From Prostheceraeus crozeri (Eukaryota > Platyhelminthes > Polycladida > Euryleptidae), in contig CAJQUW010013620.1 in assembly GCA_907163375.1 (NCBI GenBank), forward strand, positions 456,033 to 520,032: a DNA stretch of 64,000 nucleotides, read 5' to 3'. The notes under the pieces were generated by a model, which was given only the letters and a program-made list of their open reading frames with translations, did no database searches and was not told the origin of the DNA. Shown in pieces: positions 10,627-20,909 of this stretch. Made by a program: the position numbers and the translations under genes. Every line of letters begins with the position of its first letter. Within the stretch, counting starts at the first letter, position 1.

Positions 10627-10770
10627 CTACAAGATGATACATTGAGCAGGAACTTTACAAGGAAGTCTGTCCTTTACATAATAAAAGATACATACAACAT
10701 GATTACAATGTTTTATTTGAACATAACGCACAAGACCGCGTTTTCCACATTCACTACATACTAACTGATT
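10627..10770 (-). CDS. Small RING-like zinc-binding protein or C-terminal exon
   Basis: The end of this frame carries LVCSECGKRGLVRYVQIKHC, then NHVVC, and a later Cys pair (LPCKVPAQC). This is a C-x2-C, C-x-H-x2-C, C-x4-C arrangement reminiscent of IAP-type RING fingers; compare CVKCFKQERSLLFLPCSHSV in element B. The frame continues upstream to 10,896 inside the neighbouring gene's coding region, so the true start is unclear; it may be a spliced C-terminal exon. A ubiquitin-ligase-like role is inference. Confidence 0.4.
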   Translation of the reverse strand, partial: NQLVCSECGKRGLVRYVQIKHCNHVVCIFYYVKDRLPCKVPAQCIIL

Positions 10771-10777
10771 ACAATAC

Positions 10778-11420
10778 TTAAGATTTCTCTTTGATGGTAA
10801 CACCATCTTTCTTTGATGCGCGACGACGTTTAGGTTTGGTGACAGGTTTTTGACACTCTTTAACACAAGAATCAATGACTTTCTCAATGTGATCAAGACC
10901 TGTTAACTTTGGTTGATGATGAATTTGAGCTATGCGCAAATTGAGAGAAATCAAATTACCGTCAGATTGATGAGGTCCCACATAAACAGCAGGCACCTCA
11001 ACATGAAAGGAATAAAAGCCTTTACCTAGCGATGACAATTCTGTTTCAACTGAATGTTCAACTGTTACTCCTGAAGTGACTTTACAATACTTGCTTTGCA
11101 AAATATAGCAGCGAGTGCCGCGATTCAAAGGTTTATAATAAGAAGTTTTCTTTTCTGGCCACAACTGTAATAGTTCAGTGGGAATAAGAAGCCTTTTGCC
11201 TCACAACGTCTTCTAAAATGTCAAGCTGTTGACGCAGCCAATTATCAATAGGGATACTCAGGTTTTGACTATTTTTTAACGATTTAATTGCGTATCCACT
11301 TTTGGTAAGTATACCGCTGGCGTTTGAAGATAGAGTCGAACACCGTTGTAGCGCACTTGTTGTTTGTAGGTAGGATAGCCGTGAATTACCTTTTCAATTT
11401 TCGGATTTCACAGCTCCAGA
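10778..11420 (-). pseudogene. Tryptophan-motif protein, PC4/ssDNA-binding candidate (D1 copy 2)
   Basis: The clear part (10,778-11,164) shares with the element B protein at 21,453 and the D1 copy at 4,249 a GKGFYSFHVEVPAVYVGPHQ block followed by NLISLNLRIAQI. It ends in a basic KPKRRRASKK tail that could be a nuclear-targeting or nucleic-acid-binding segment. Similar coding sense (DNWLRQQLDILEDVV) continues upstream to about 11,400, parallel to the KWQQVILKTI part of the B protein. Two copies in D1 suggest gene duplication or nested copies. It is a fossil with about one or two breaks. Function not established. Confidence 0.5.
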
Positions 11421-11585
11421 TGTTGAGGATTCAGTGATGCAGCAGTTGGAGTAGGATTCATGGCCATGGCAGTCTGTAACGAAAGAATACCACTAAGTAC
11501 ATTCATGATCATCAGAGAAAAGAAAATCCTTAGCAGTGACATATGAGGTGGCCTTTAAGAGGACCTTTTGGGGCATTCACATGAT

Positions 11586-11828
11586 TTAAAGCTTATCACC
11601 AAAGTCTAAGTCTTCGTCATCGTCCAGTAAATTAAATGTCTTGGGCTTAGGACCCGAATTAAGTTTCAATTCCCTAAAAGACTTAAAGGTAAAGCGTCTA
11701 GGTGGTGGAGGTGGCGGTGGTGGTGATGGTTCAACAAAATAAGCTTGTACAATCATCGGCCACACACTCTCCTGCGTCTCTCTTCTAAAATGTTGGCAAG
11801 GTTCAGGCCACACCGTCATGACACTCAC
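11586..11828 (-). CDS. Small proline-run protein with acidic end
   Basis: An 80-residue open frame with an eight-proline run followed by RRFTFKSFREL and an acidic C terminus NLLDDDEDLDFGDKL. It is not recognised. A TATA box lies about 125 bp upstream at 11,953-11,960 in the right orientation, and a GTGAGTG string typical of a splice donor sits at the proposed start, so the real start could lie elsewhere through a leader intron. The acidic tail is of the kind seen in transcription-related proteins, but no function is claimed. Confidence 0.4.
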   Translation of the reverse strand: MSVMTVWPEPCQHFRRETQESVWPMIVQAYFVEPSPPPPPPPPRRFTFKSFRELKLNSGPKPKTFNLLDDDEDLDFGDKL

Positions 11829-11950
11829 TTGTAAATTTGCAAACAGGATTGATCAGACAAAGTTGAGAGGGGAGAATGGCTTGAGCAAGTCACACACATA
11901 CACACTTTCCAAGTCAAGAGAATGAAATGAAGAGAAAATGGGGAGACGTC

Positions 11951-11960
11951 TGCTTTTATA
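11951..11960 (-). promoter_or_regulatory. TATA box (TATAAAAGCA), leftward
   Basis: On the minus strand TATAAAAGCA stands at 11,960-11,951 with GC-rich flanks, about 125 bp upstream of the small proline-run gene. Transcription would start near 11,925. The same TATAAAAGG-type box precedes a gene in D2 at 56,650. Confidence 0.6.
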
Positions 11961-12098
11961 GTCTCCTGCGAATCCACATTTGACACTATGAGAGCCAATC
12001 AGAGACCTCCGTTTCTCCCCTGACTTCGTTGCGGCAGGGAAAAGGAGGCACGCGGACGACTGACTCATGATTGCTTTTCCCAAATCTTGTAGTCAAAT

Positions 12099-12536
12099 CT
12101 AGTTTAGCACATTGAGTTGAATATGACTGTGTTTTATGCAACATAAAAGCAAGTTGGATCCATGCTCTTGAAATGAATCTAGTCGAGATGCAATTTTCGC
12201 CATGTGTCGCTGATAGAAATCTTTAGGATCATGTATCGTCTCTGCAGAATAGGATGCAAAATGAAACACTGCACGTTCATCTGCATGTTCATCAGTCACT
12301 TTCTCAAATTCAATCTCTGCAACTAATCGTCCTTTCACATCTTTATTCATCAAACTGTCCATGAGCTGTTGGAAAACGAAGTAACCTATAGCGATAGCAA
12401 ATTCTAAGTCTGCCTTTTCATGATGAAATGAGATGATGTAGTCCCTAATCACACCACGAAGACTTTGTCGATGAAAACGTAGTGAACAAAATTCATTTGT
12501 AAACTCTACTGCTTCTGTCATCTTTTTTCCTTTCAC
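12099..12536 (-). CDS. Relative of the domain preceding Polinton polymerase B (copy 2)
   Basis: A 145-residue open frame homologous to the gene at 56,058-56,510 and to the broken copy at 9,448. Shared blocks include SLRFHRQSLRGVIRDYIISF, a middle VAEIEFEKV strand and FASYSAETIHDPKDFYQRHM, then a final hydrophobic strand. The last part parallels the segment between zinc fingers and exonuclease in the element B polymerase, so this may be a stand-alone version of that domain. It is the first gene inward from the D1 right terminal repeat and is transcribed away from the end. Start at the first Met (12,536). Function unknown. Confidence 0.6.
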   Translation of the reverse strand: MKGKKMTEAVEFTNEFCSLRFHRQSLRGVIRDYIISFHHEKADLEFAIAIGYFVFQQLMDSLMNKDVKGRLVAEIEFEKVTDEHADERAVFHFASYSAETIHDPKDFYQRHMAKIASRLDSFQEHGSNLLLCCIKHSHIQLNVLN

Positions 12537-12569
12537 TTTGGAGACATAGCATGAATGACATTCAGGCGT

Positions 12570-13328
12570 AGAATGTCACTCTGATTCCAAATCTGGTCTC
12601 TGTTTTCCCATCCGAGCCTTCGTTCACCCGCTAGAGCCATTTTTGTAAAAATTCTAACTCTGTCGTTTTTTCGCCAATGTCCAAAATTTTCAATGTTTTC
12701 AATGCCATTTTTTCCACTGAATTTTTCTCACTCTCAGCTTTCAAATGAGCTATTGCACGACTTTCTACCATCTCTAGAACCAAAGTTGGAAGTCTCGTCC
12801 AGAGGGGGGACGTCCCAAAAACTTTTTCTCTTCGATTTCGCTGGAAACATCCTTTCTAACCCAAAATTTCACGTAGACTCCGAATCTGCCCCCCCCCGTT
12901 TTCCCATCCGAGCACTCCTTCATGCCGAAAAACGACTTTTCTCATCCCAAAACCACCAAAACCCACCTTTTTCTAACTCTACCGTTTTCAGAGATTCCAC
13001 CCCTTGCCTCACAGGAAAAATCCTCCTGCCTTCCTCCCTCACCCAAGATTTCACGTAGACTCCGAATCTGAACTCCGATTTTACATCCGAACCCTCCTTC
13101 ATGGCGAATTCCAGCCTTTCTCATCCCAAAACCAAAACCCGCCTTTTCTCACTCTATCCCTCCGAGATTCCTACCCTTGCCGCTCCTCCTTCCTTACAAA
13201 AGGGGGGTAGGGAAACCCTTTTCCACCTCTCGGACCCATCCTTCCATCACATCCTTGACTTTCTCCCTTCTTCCTTCCAGAGGGGGGGCTGAGTCAGCAT
13301 GATGACTCATCGTCGCTCATTTTGGACT
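12570..13328. repeat. Right terminal repeat of element D1, with internal tandem repeats
   Basis: This block matches, in reverse complement, the block at 51,968-52,455. Both outer ends read AGTCCAAAATGA and then ATGAGTCATCATGCTGA. Inside, a unit of roughly 130-170 bp recurs, marked by TTTCACGTAGACTCCGAATC, then TTCCCATCCGAGC and CTTTTCTCATCCCAAAACC, with C-rich runs. Length differs between the two copies because repeat number differs. It is interpreted as a Polinton-type terminal inverted repeat. Confidence 0.65.
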
Positions 13329-14742
13329 TGCGTCTGCCACGGGATTGCTACTTACATTTTTCGCATCATTACATTTTCCCCACTTGCATAGTACATTGAA
13401 TCGCTTATATTGTGATAAATGATGTGTTGCTCTGATTGACTGTGCTTCGGTTTTCCAACATAAATCATTTCCAATAGTATCAGGATTTCTGAGGCTTTAG
13501 GTTTGTGAACACTTCGCCGAGGCATTTAGCTGCAAGAATTCACGATTTCGGAAAAACCGTCATGTAGGCCTTTGGCTGAGAGATTTATCACAGGTTTGAA
13601 ATTTCTGTCGAACCGAGCATGCTTGAAACAGACAACTGTCATTCTAATTCTCCATTTAGAACTGATTTGACATCTGCAAGAGCATGATTCCTGTTCATTC
13701 GCATATCGTGCCACCTGTTCGGTTTCTCCCAAAAGCAGTTTGGCTTCTAATTCTATCCAAGTGGAAAGAAGCGTTTGATTTCCTTGAATGGTCTAACCAA
13801 AGAACTTCCACATGATCATGATGGATTCGATACACCGCATGTGCTTCCAATTAAATTTGGAATTCATCTTTTCTTGTAGTGTCTTAGACCAGCCAAATGT
13901 CGACAAGCCTAGATTTGAATCCAAAGCAACATTATCATAGGTTATATCAGCACATTTTTTTATTAGCATGCAACAGACAGTTCCCATGATTTGTGCATTT
14001 AATTAGGTTTATAGTCATGTTCATGAGCATTTGTCAACAAAGCTACACACATTTTGATCTGGCAAGCCTCCCGCAGTCGGCAAACAGCAGCATGCTGGCC
14101 CACTTTATCCACATTCAGCCATATTCTTGCATGCATCGCCGACCATAAAAGTGATAATATTACATACATTTGACAGAAAATGACCTGAAGTAATTCTTGT
14201 CAAAAATCATGACTCTAAACTTAGTAAAATTCAGTTGATAAAAGAAAACATAAAAATGCTATTTTTGCCAATAACTGCAATCTGCATCCCATTGGAATAA
14301 TATTCGTTTTTCTTTGATTTGTCTGACAAGAAGAGGAACTAACTAGAACTCGACAGACGCGCAGATTCGCAGTAGGCATAGGGTGTAGGCATATTGTGAA
14401 AGTTTCATTTTCAGCCTCATTTCCTGCGGAAACTTTGGCTGCCAGACTAGATAGCGTTAATGGTGTCAGTAACCACGATCTTGCTCTGATGGTCTCAACA
14501 TGATTTAACAATTGATTCTTAGTAGGGGCATCCCAATTGTTGTCTAACTGTTGAGGAGGAAGTGATTAATTATCTGGATGTAAGAGAATTTATGCTTCAA
14601 GGAAAATTCACTTGCGGTTAGTGTGCATTGAACTTCTATACCGTGACAAATTATGCAAGCATTCTGCATGTTATTACTTTGGGCTCAATCAGTGGTACGT
14701 GTTTTAATTTCCAAATCTTCGCGAAGCCTGCAACCTCTGCGG
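13329..14742. other. Unassigned intergenic DNA
   Basis: I see only short unsupported frames, no repeat boundaries and no RNA gene. It lies between the end of element D1 and the hAT element. Confidence 0.5.
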
Positions 14743-15580
14743 CAGCGGTTCTCAGGCCCTTCTCACCGCGACCCATTTTTTGATTTCTCTGTGTCGGCGG
14801 CGACTCACGAGGATAAAATATTAGCAGTGTAAATTATTACTATTCATTTGATGGGTCGTTGGAAATCTAAATACGGATATTAAGCAGTACAATATTTTGT
14901 GAATTACCGCAAACGCAGTTTCAATTACAACATTCAGCCGTGTCGAAAGTGAATAATAACGAGTGAATAGCAAGCGATTTTTTACACTCAAAACCTAATA
15001 ACGTGGTGAATATAAGAATCAATTCAGAATCACTTCCACGTTTGTTTCTGGTAGCGAGGCTCATAGCTGCTAATTGCCACAATCAAATTGTCTTCCGAAT
15101 ATATTCGTATATGCGTCTTCAAGGTGATTGTGAGTGATCGGCTACGGACTTTGTTCCTCAGCAGTAGCATGGTGGAGTGCTACAGGTGGAGTGTCTCAGT
15201 AGGTATAGAACTTGGAGGTTTGAGCTCTCTTGAACGATTACAATAATTGTATAAGATTCAATTACGAGTAGATTGAAAAGTTGATCACAGAAAACCAATT
15301 CTAGGATACTACTTAGCCTGACTGACTGAATGGCTTACGATCGACCACTACTAGGAGTATGGTGGAAAATGCAGCGTCACATAAATATGTGCCGATCTGA
15401 GGCAACATCCGAGAGGCGCATTCTACGTGTTTGGAGGACAGAGACAACCAAAACTTTTCCACGTTGGGCGTTGTGATCCAATTATATCACCGTGACCCAC
15501 GTGACCCGTACGTTAATGACTACGTCTGAAGGGCTCGCGATCCGTCTTTTGGGTTGCGATCCGCCGTTTGAGAACCCCTG
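14743..15580. mobile_element. Non-autonomous hAT-type DNA transposon
   Basis: The ends are inverted: CAGCGGTTCTCA at 14,743 and, on the other strand, CAGGGGTTCTCAAACGG from 15,580. This CAGNGGTTCTCA end is typical of hAT elements. It is flanked by an 8-bp duplication with one mismatch, CTCTGCGG (14,735-14,742) and CTCTGCAG (15,581-15,588), the length expected for hAT. The 838-bp body has no transposase frame, so it would depend on an enzyme supplied elsewhere. The subterminal CGCGACCC and GGGTTGCGATCC motifs also mirror each other. Confidence 0.85.
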
Positions 15581-17976
15581 CTCTGCAGGAAGAAATCGAT
15601 CTACGTGCACATGTGTTAAATCAGTTATAATTAGACGGTAGCTATAGGCCTACTTGTTAGCTTTGTTTAATAATGAACATTTAGTGAATTTTCGGGTCAA
15701 TAGTCTCATGATGGTCAGAATCCAGGCTTCGACAAGAATATTTCAATATTCTAGGGGAAACATTGTCCACATCGGCAGCGCACTGATGTGTAATATGAGA
15801 TTTTCGGCCTCTCAGGACTAATTGCTTGAATAAACTTCAAGTTCGATAGAGAACTAGTTATGATCAATGATTATTTGTATGAGGCAGCGCAAGTGATTTA
15901 AGGAAGACACGTTCACACACGCACTAAGTTACTAAATTTAATCACTGAAGTAGCGACAATGAAATTAAGCGCTTCTGACTTTTCATTTTGTGTTAGACTG
16001 ATTGTTCGAAGCAAAAGCAAACTGTTCTCTCATCATAATTTCGTGCAGATTGTCAATCTAACTTCCTTGCATATCTGCGATTGCTAGTTTCTGTGTAATA
16101 GGCTATAAGCAATTCATGTAAAGCTGTGTTAAAGGGCAATGATTACCGGTAGGCTAATTATAACCCAAGCACCATCGGCAATGCCGATGCGTTTTGAAGT
16201 CTCGGTTTGATTTCAACGCAATTTTATCCTTCCATCCCACAGATTTTCCCTATGCTAACAATTAGTATTCTGGTTAATTAGCTTACAGCTATTGCTATTT
16301 TATCTACAATAATTTGATGTTACTTTCATTTGAAATCGTCTTGTTAAATCCTAATGACGTTCATAAAATATTAACAAAGACATTAAATCTGGTTATATTC
16401 ATTCCTTCTGAAGATGATGTGACATGCACATCTCTTATTAATAATAAAGTTCGAAAATTGACTGATCTAAGATGAATCCCACTTTTAGCTTAATTAGAAA
16501 AGCAATATTTGACAGTGTCCATTCCCGAGGAACAACAAATATTTTCATTGCTTTCGAAAATATCTGAATAATGATCATGAAAAGTCTTGCATGAAATGTT
16601 TTTAAAACATTCAAATGAAGCGCTACGCTATTTTCTATGGTCTAAGAATATCGGGAAAGTTTTACCTGAATCTAAAATAGAAAAACGCTGCCATCGGTGC
16701 GCCCTCAGTCTAACACATTAGCATCCTGATACCCAGGGCATGCCTGGTGTGCCATCCGTAGTGAAAAGGTCAATAAAATGTTTTTCACATTCTTTGATGT
16801 CGCTGCGATGTTGCAAATGATCATGCAATGATCGAAATAAAATGTTTAAAACCTTTTATTGTACTATCTTTTCTAATGTATACAAAGCGTGTTTAAATAA
16901 GATCGATCTTCATTCACTTAGGCCTATATCGCATACGATAAACTCTACAGTAGAAATCAGAGCATGAATTCTTGCTTCAGATTTTGTAAGATGGTCTTTA
17001 AAAGGATAAAACTTTGCGAAGTGCAGTAAAAAAATGATTCAGTTTTGAGAGCATTACACTTGGATTACAACATTGACTATTTATATTTGATCAAACACAC
17101 AAGTAGCAGAAACGGTGCCTGACTAATAGTGTACCATCCCCCTACCCTATTTATAAAAGCAGCTCAGAGAAAGTACAGTCTGGAGTAGTCCAATGATTTT
17201 CCTCGCAGTTATTAGGAAGTTAATTAAAAATTTAGGAGGGATATGCGAATCGGGAAATTTTGAGTCGAATTGAATCTCGAATCGAATCAAGTCGTGATTT
17301 AAGAAAGCCTACAATTTAGCCAGAAATTCCGTTTGCCTTTAAGTAAACTAGCCTACCAAATATAGGGACTCACTAATTATTTAAATTGCATAGCTATTGA
17401 AAGATGCAGTTACTGAGATCTGAATCGAGACAGCGGACTCGGTTTTTTGTTGATGAACTCTGACTCAAATATCATTGAGTGCGCCAAAGTCCATTGTCAG
17501 TAACGGGATGATAGGCTAGACCCGAATAGTCGCATCAATACAGTGCAAGATACAGGGGCTCAAATCAGCATTGTTGTAGCAGATTTTAGAGAAAATTAGA
17601 GTGCGATTCATGACTTCCCTCATGTGACAAATGTCAGCGATATGATGACTGGGTACTGATCAGTAGAGTATAGAGTAACCCAGCATCTGCATGGAAAAAA
17701 CTAATTTAAAGACTGAGCCGACGTGCGGAAAGCCTCAAAGCTAGCTCATTTACTTAGGGTCCTGAAACCTATGATCAACAAAAAAGACATATGTTGGCCA
17801 TTTGATTTGCATAATTTTCAATTTGAGTAAGAAAATAGTATATTGATGCAATAACATCTATTCCAACCTCTAAATACGGTCGTGTGTGCCTACTGTAATA
17901 GCGTGATTTTTGTGTTCTACACTTAGTAAAACTAGCGAAATTTACGTAAGGCTATCACTTCAACAATGCAGTCAGA
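15581..17976. other. Unassigned intergenic DNA
   Basis: About 2.4 kb of AT-rich DNA without a credible frame. The only structures noted are a small hairpin ATCGGCAATGCCGAT near 16,172 and scattered AATAAA strings. No exon pattern was recognised. Confidence 0.5.
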
Positions 17977-18340
17977 ATGTCAATATTTGGTTGATCCTCT
18001 TCTGGTCTTCAGGACATCTTCTATGCGTTGCGGGATGGATTCAATCAACTTCTTGCAATACTCTTCGCTAATTTCGGTGATCCACACCCTACTTTCAGCG
18101 CCCTCTTCTTGGGATAATTGAGAGTGTGTTTCCGTTTAGCAACTCGCCTTTCCGTCGATGGACTTCAAATCTGAAGAACTATCTGGGCATGGTTCCGGGA
18201 CATCGATACCAGAATTTGATAGCCAGCTTTGAACAGACTTTACCGCACGGCATGGGGCGCCATCATGATGGAGGATTTGGCATCCACGAGCAAGTAACCA
18301 TGATCGATGCTTGTCTTCGTGTATGTAGCGGTACAGGCTG
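17977..18340 (-). pseudogene. Tc1/mariner transposase, C-terminal part
   Basis: Reading leftwards, one frame gives QILHHDGAPCRAVKSVQSWL and then NSGIDVPEPCPDSSSDLKSI. This is the Tc1 block around the second catalytic Asp (QDGAPCH) and the SPDLNPIE block, here reading SSDLKSI. After a gap it continues as EYCKKLIESIPQRIEDVLKT, then RRGSTKY and a stop, the standard Tc1 C terminus. It is a decayed plain DNA transposon: the Asn-Pro-Ile-Glu motif is altered, there are frameshifts between blocks, and the N-terminal half is not in place. The 18,591-18,854 frame on the same strand may hold part of the DNA-binding half. Confidence 0.75.
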
Positions 18341-18359
18341 GCGTTGATTGAAACAAATA

Positions 18360-18490
18360 GTGAATATTGCTATCAAATTCTAGTATCGAAGTCCGGCAAC
18401 CATGCCCAGGCAGTTCTTCAGATTTGAACTACATTAGGAGCTTATTGGATATGGTGAAGAAGCGAGTTGCTCAACGGAAATCTACTTAAA
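18360..18490 (+). pseudogene. Second Tc1/mariner transposase scrap, opposite orientation
   Basis: The plus strand reads NSSIEVRQPCPGSSSDLNYI followed by RSLLDMVKKRVAQRKST and a stop. This is homologous to the SSSDLKSI region of the neighbouring minus-strand piece and extends into the WxxVKRRV block. Arms at about 18,135-18,215 and 18,374-18,474 form an imperfect inverted repeat, so two related copies or an inverted duplication lie head to head. Confidence 0.65.
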
Positions 18491-18590
18491 TGCTTATAAC
18501 ATAAAAATCACGCCATTTCCCTGGGCACATATTCCCCAAAGAACATTTGTCACAACCGCATTGCAAGTCTGCGCGACGTCTCAAGTCTAT

Positions 18591-18854
18591 TTAAGTTCCC
18601 CCGGTCCATCGTGGTTTTGTTAGCAGTCCATTCTGGTGGAGTGCGCCAACTTGTGCGATCCAACGGAAATGTCGATTCTCTTGCAGGATCCTCTCATCGG
18701 AGTTGCAGAGGCTACTCCGATTCCCCTCTTCCCTTCCTGATGACCAGTCGACACATTTTACAATGCGATGGTGCACATTCACACATCTGCTTCGACTTGC
18801 AATTACGTGGATTTTTTTTACAAAATTATCATCCCTAGGACAGCTATGAGCCAT
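18591..18854 (-). pseudogene. Possible N-terminal remnant of a Tc1-like transposase
   Basis: An 87-codon frame with CNSDERILQENRHFRWIAQV then GALHQNGLLTKPRW. The arrangement of a helix, a basic turn and a KP-containing linker could be the second helix-turn-helix and linker of a Tc1 transposase, and it lies on the same strand as the C-terminal piece. The match is weak and the call rests mostly on position. Confidence 0.3.
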
Positions 18855-18885
18855 GAACGAAGCCAGGGGTTACTAAATAAAAAAA

Positions 18886-19150
18886 GTAATAAATAAAAGG
18901 AAAATAGCAGATCTTCTAATCTGATTAATCTGTCTATCTCAGAAACCTGCTCGCACGCCTCTTGAAAGTATCAAGATTGCATTGGTCAGTGAAAGTTGTC
19001 TGGGGAAGCTGATTCCAAAGCTGTGCCTTGCGAACAAAACAGCTTTTCGAGCGTCTCACAGTACGTGCGCGTTCTAAGCTCACATGGTAGCATGTGACTG
19101 CATTAGGTCTGTTTATGCGTCTGGAGAAGATCCCTAGGTTTGGGCACTCT
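18886..19150 (-). pseudogene. LINE ORF2 C-terminal fragment
   Basis: The minus strand reads RARTVRRSKSCFVRKAQLWN then QLPQTTFTDQCNLDTFKRRA. This is the tail block of non-LTR ORF2 proteins (a basic stretch, then LWNxLP, then LxTFK). An A/T-rich tail with ATAAATAAAA follows at its 3' side (18,876-18,900). It is 5'-truncated and ends shortly before the left end of element B at 19,186. Confidence 0.7.
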
Positions 19151-19185
19151 TTTTACTCTTTGGTTGGCACTCTTTTACTGCAGAG

Positions 19186-19538
19186 AGTAGTGAAAACTGT
19201 GCCCTACTATGAGAGGGATAGGTACATGGATGGGTACATGTAAAATTCAGTGTTATCAATAGGAACATGGATAGGTACATGCAAAATTCATTGTTATGAA
19301 TAGGAACATGCATGACTTCTGTTTTGCTGGATAGGTACATGTGTTTGGTACACTCGGTTGAGTACACTGTGTTTCGGAACCTCTATGAGCGAACTTGTGC
19401 GGTTTGGTTCTGAGTACTTGTGTACGTACCTCTGTTTGATAGATATATCTGTTATAGAGGTCTGTTATAGATGTCCTCTGTTTGATTTTGAATGAGTTTG
19501 CTCAATTGCGACTATTGTGACTATTGCAACCATTGTAA
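19186..19538. repeat. Left terminal inverted repeat of element B
   Basis: This matches 39,288-39,595 in reverse complement over most of its length, from the outer AGTAGTGAAAACTGTGCCC to the inner GAGTTTGCTCAATTGCGAC region. It contains an internal repeat of about 50 bp with GGTACATG and AATAGGAACATG strings, and a local extra stretch near 19,430-19,475 not present on the right. Confidence 0.9.
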
Positions 19539-19606
19539 TCAAGATGACAGTCACATTGATTTTCCCTTTGCGTAGACAAACTAAGCTATAAATATGAGAT
19601 AGTTGT

Positions 19607-20209
19607 TTGATAACATACATAATGATGACTAGTATCCCAACGTCGTGGGTTGTCGCAAGAGACCTTGGATATTCGTTCAAAGCTATAGAAACTGTAACAA
19701 ATCTCAGTGAAAATATCAACGCTGGTGATTTAGTTGATCGACTAATGGATCTAGATGAGTATGCTATGAATCACAATTTGGATCGTAGGTGGATAGAGGA
19801 TTTCTCCATGCTACACTGCAATGATAGTGAAATTAGGAGGATGAAATTGGAGCGATATGGAAAGAAGGAGACATTTGACAGTGTTTTAATAAAAAGTTCT
19901 CCCAATAAAAGTGACTTCAGAAGGAAATTAGAAGAAGAGACATTTAAATTATTATGTGAACAGAACTGCGTTAAATGTTTTAAACAGGAACGATCCCTTC
20001 TCTTTTTACCATGTTCTCATAGCGTTATGTGTTCTACATGTTATGTACCCTTTGAAACTTCATATTTTCCCCTTTGTGATGAAGAAATATTTTCAACAGT
20101 CACTGTATATCGTGCATCATGCACGTCTGTGATTGGTCACTATTGTGTCTTTGTGTGGCTTTTTTATATAAGGAGGACATTGTACCGTTCTATTTCAAGC
20201 ATAATTTGA
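19607..20209 (+). CDS. IAP-like protein: UBA-like domain plus RING finger
   Basis: The first 60 residues (WVVARDLGYSFKAIETVTNL, then INAGDLVDRLMDLDEY) look like a ubiquitin-associated domain as found in cellular IAPs. After a charged linker, residues about 110-165 form an IAP-type RING: EETFKLLCEQNCVKCFKQER, then LLFLPCSHSVMCSTC and FPLCDEEIFSTVTVYRA. No BIR repeat is visible. Inhibitors of apoptosis with RING domains act as ubiquitin ligases against caspases and are often carried by insect DNA viruses. An anti-apoptotic or ubiquitin role for the element is inferred. It is the first gene inside the left terminal repeat. The start could be 19,607 or the ATG pair at 19,621. Confidence 0.7.
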   Translation: MITYIMMTSIPTSWVVARDLGYSFKAIETVTNLSENINAGDLVDRLMDLDEYAMNHNLDRRWIEDFSMLHCNDSEIRRMKLERYGKKETFDSVLIKSSPNKSDFRRKLEEETFKLLCEQNCVKCFKQERSLLFLPCSHSVMCSTCYVPFETSYFPLCDEEIFSTVTVYRASCTSVIGHYCVFVWLFYIRRTLYRSISSII

Positions 20210-20335
20210 GGCTAATGCAATGTCAATCAGCATGTCATCACTACCAACATTCCCATTTCAATAATTTACCGAAGTCAACTCTTCACCGGCAATATATTCT
20301 ATTCTGCCGTAAATATAACTGGCTATAAAGCGGAT

Positions 20336-20710
20336 TTGGTGGATCTGATGGAGGAAATAGTGAAGTATTTCCGCTGCGGAGAGGACGTTGTGGTGCAGAG
20401 AATGTTGATGAGAGTCGTCAACAACGCTCTTACACGAGTTGCAAGATTTTGGCTCAATGAAGTATTTCGCCCACTAGCTCAAACTGAGATTGTACCGGAA
20501 TACTCTGGCTGTTGCTGCAGCAGTATCCAACCGAAACACAACACATGTCTCCAAGACATTATCACCTCCAGCTACTTTGACGAGAAGGGTGAGAAATGTA
20601 AATTGGACTTGTTCAGTGAACCGCCATCAGTAAGCATCAATGTGGACATTCCATTCAAAGCCCTGCTGTATGTGCTGTCCTATTTCAAAACATCTAATGA
20701 AGGACATTGA
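20336..20710 (+). CDS. Uncharacterised small protein, element B
   Basis: A 124-residue open frame, not recognised. Visible features are a leading amphipathic stretch (LMEEIVKYF), a YSGCCCSSIQPKHNTC cysteine cluster and a C-terminal DIPFKALLYVLSYF hydrophobic stretch. A TATA-like TTATATAAGG lies at 20,163-20,172, about 165 bp upstream. It is the second rightward gene of the array. Confidence 0.45.
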   Translation: MVDLMEEIVKYFRCGEDVVVQRMLMRVVNNALTRVARFWLNEVFRPLAQTEIVPEYSGCCCSSIQPKHNTCLQDIITSSYFDEKGEKCKLDLFSEPPSVSINVDIPFKALLYVLSYFKTSNEGH

Positions 20711-20909
20711 GCAGCTCATAACTGCTACAAATCAGACTCTAGCCGATGTGAGTGTGTATCAGTTTCCCTCTACAACTTGTTAAGTGGTTTGTGTAATTTT
20801 ATAAGTACCAGCAACAAACTCTGTGAATGCTTGTAAACTTTTGTGTATAATGTTGTAAGTACTAAGCAAAAATTGTAATTGAATTATCTATTTCCATACT
20901 AGAATAAAA

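Larger units (their letters stand above)
760..13328. mobile_element. Polinton/Maverick-type element D1, broken, right part
   Basis: This relic is bounded on the right by a terminal repeat ending at 13,328, whose outer end reads AGTCCAAAATGA on the minus strand. Polinton termini normally begin with AG. Inside are a protein-primed-type DNA polymerase B fragment, a TBP-like gene, several tryptophan-motif (PC4-like candidate) genes, two relatives of the domain that precedes polymerase B, and a RING-like gene. A LINE inserted at about 4,940-9,230. The left end is missing or outside the window. Core capsid, integrase and protease genes were not seen, so this is a partial relic with several breaks, older than element C. 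D2 shares its terminal repeat. Confidence 0.65.

Noticed and set aside
12693-13292. Pro/Ser/Phe-rich frames on both strands in the terminal repeat
   Set aside because: They come from low-complexity C-rich tandem units of the D1 terminal repeat and recur in all frames.
14221-14511. 96-codon minus-strand frame
   Set aside because: It has no domain, no promoter and no splice context; likely chance.
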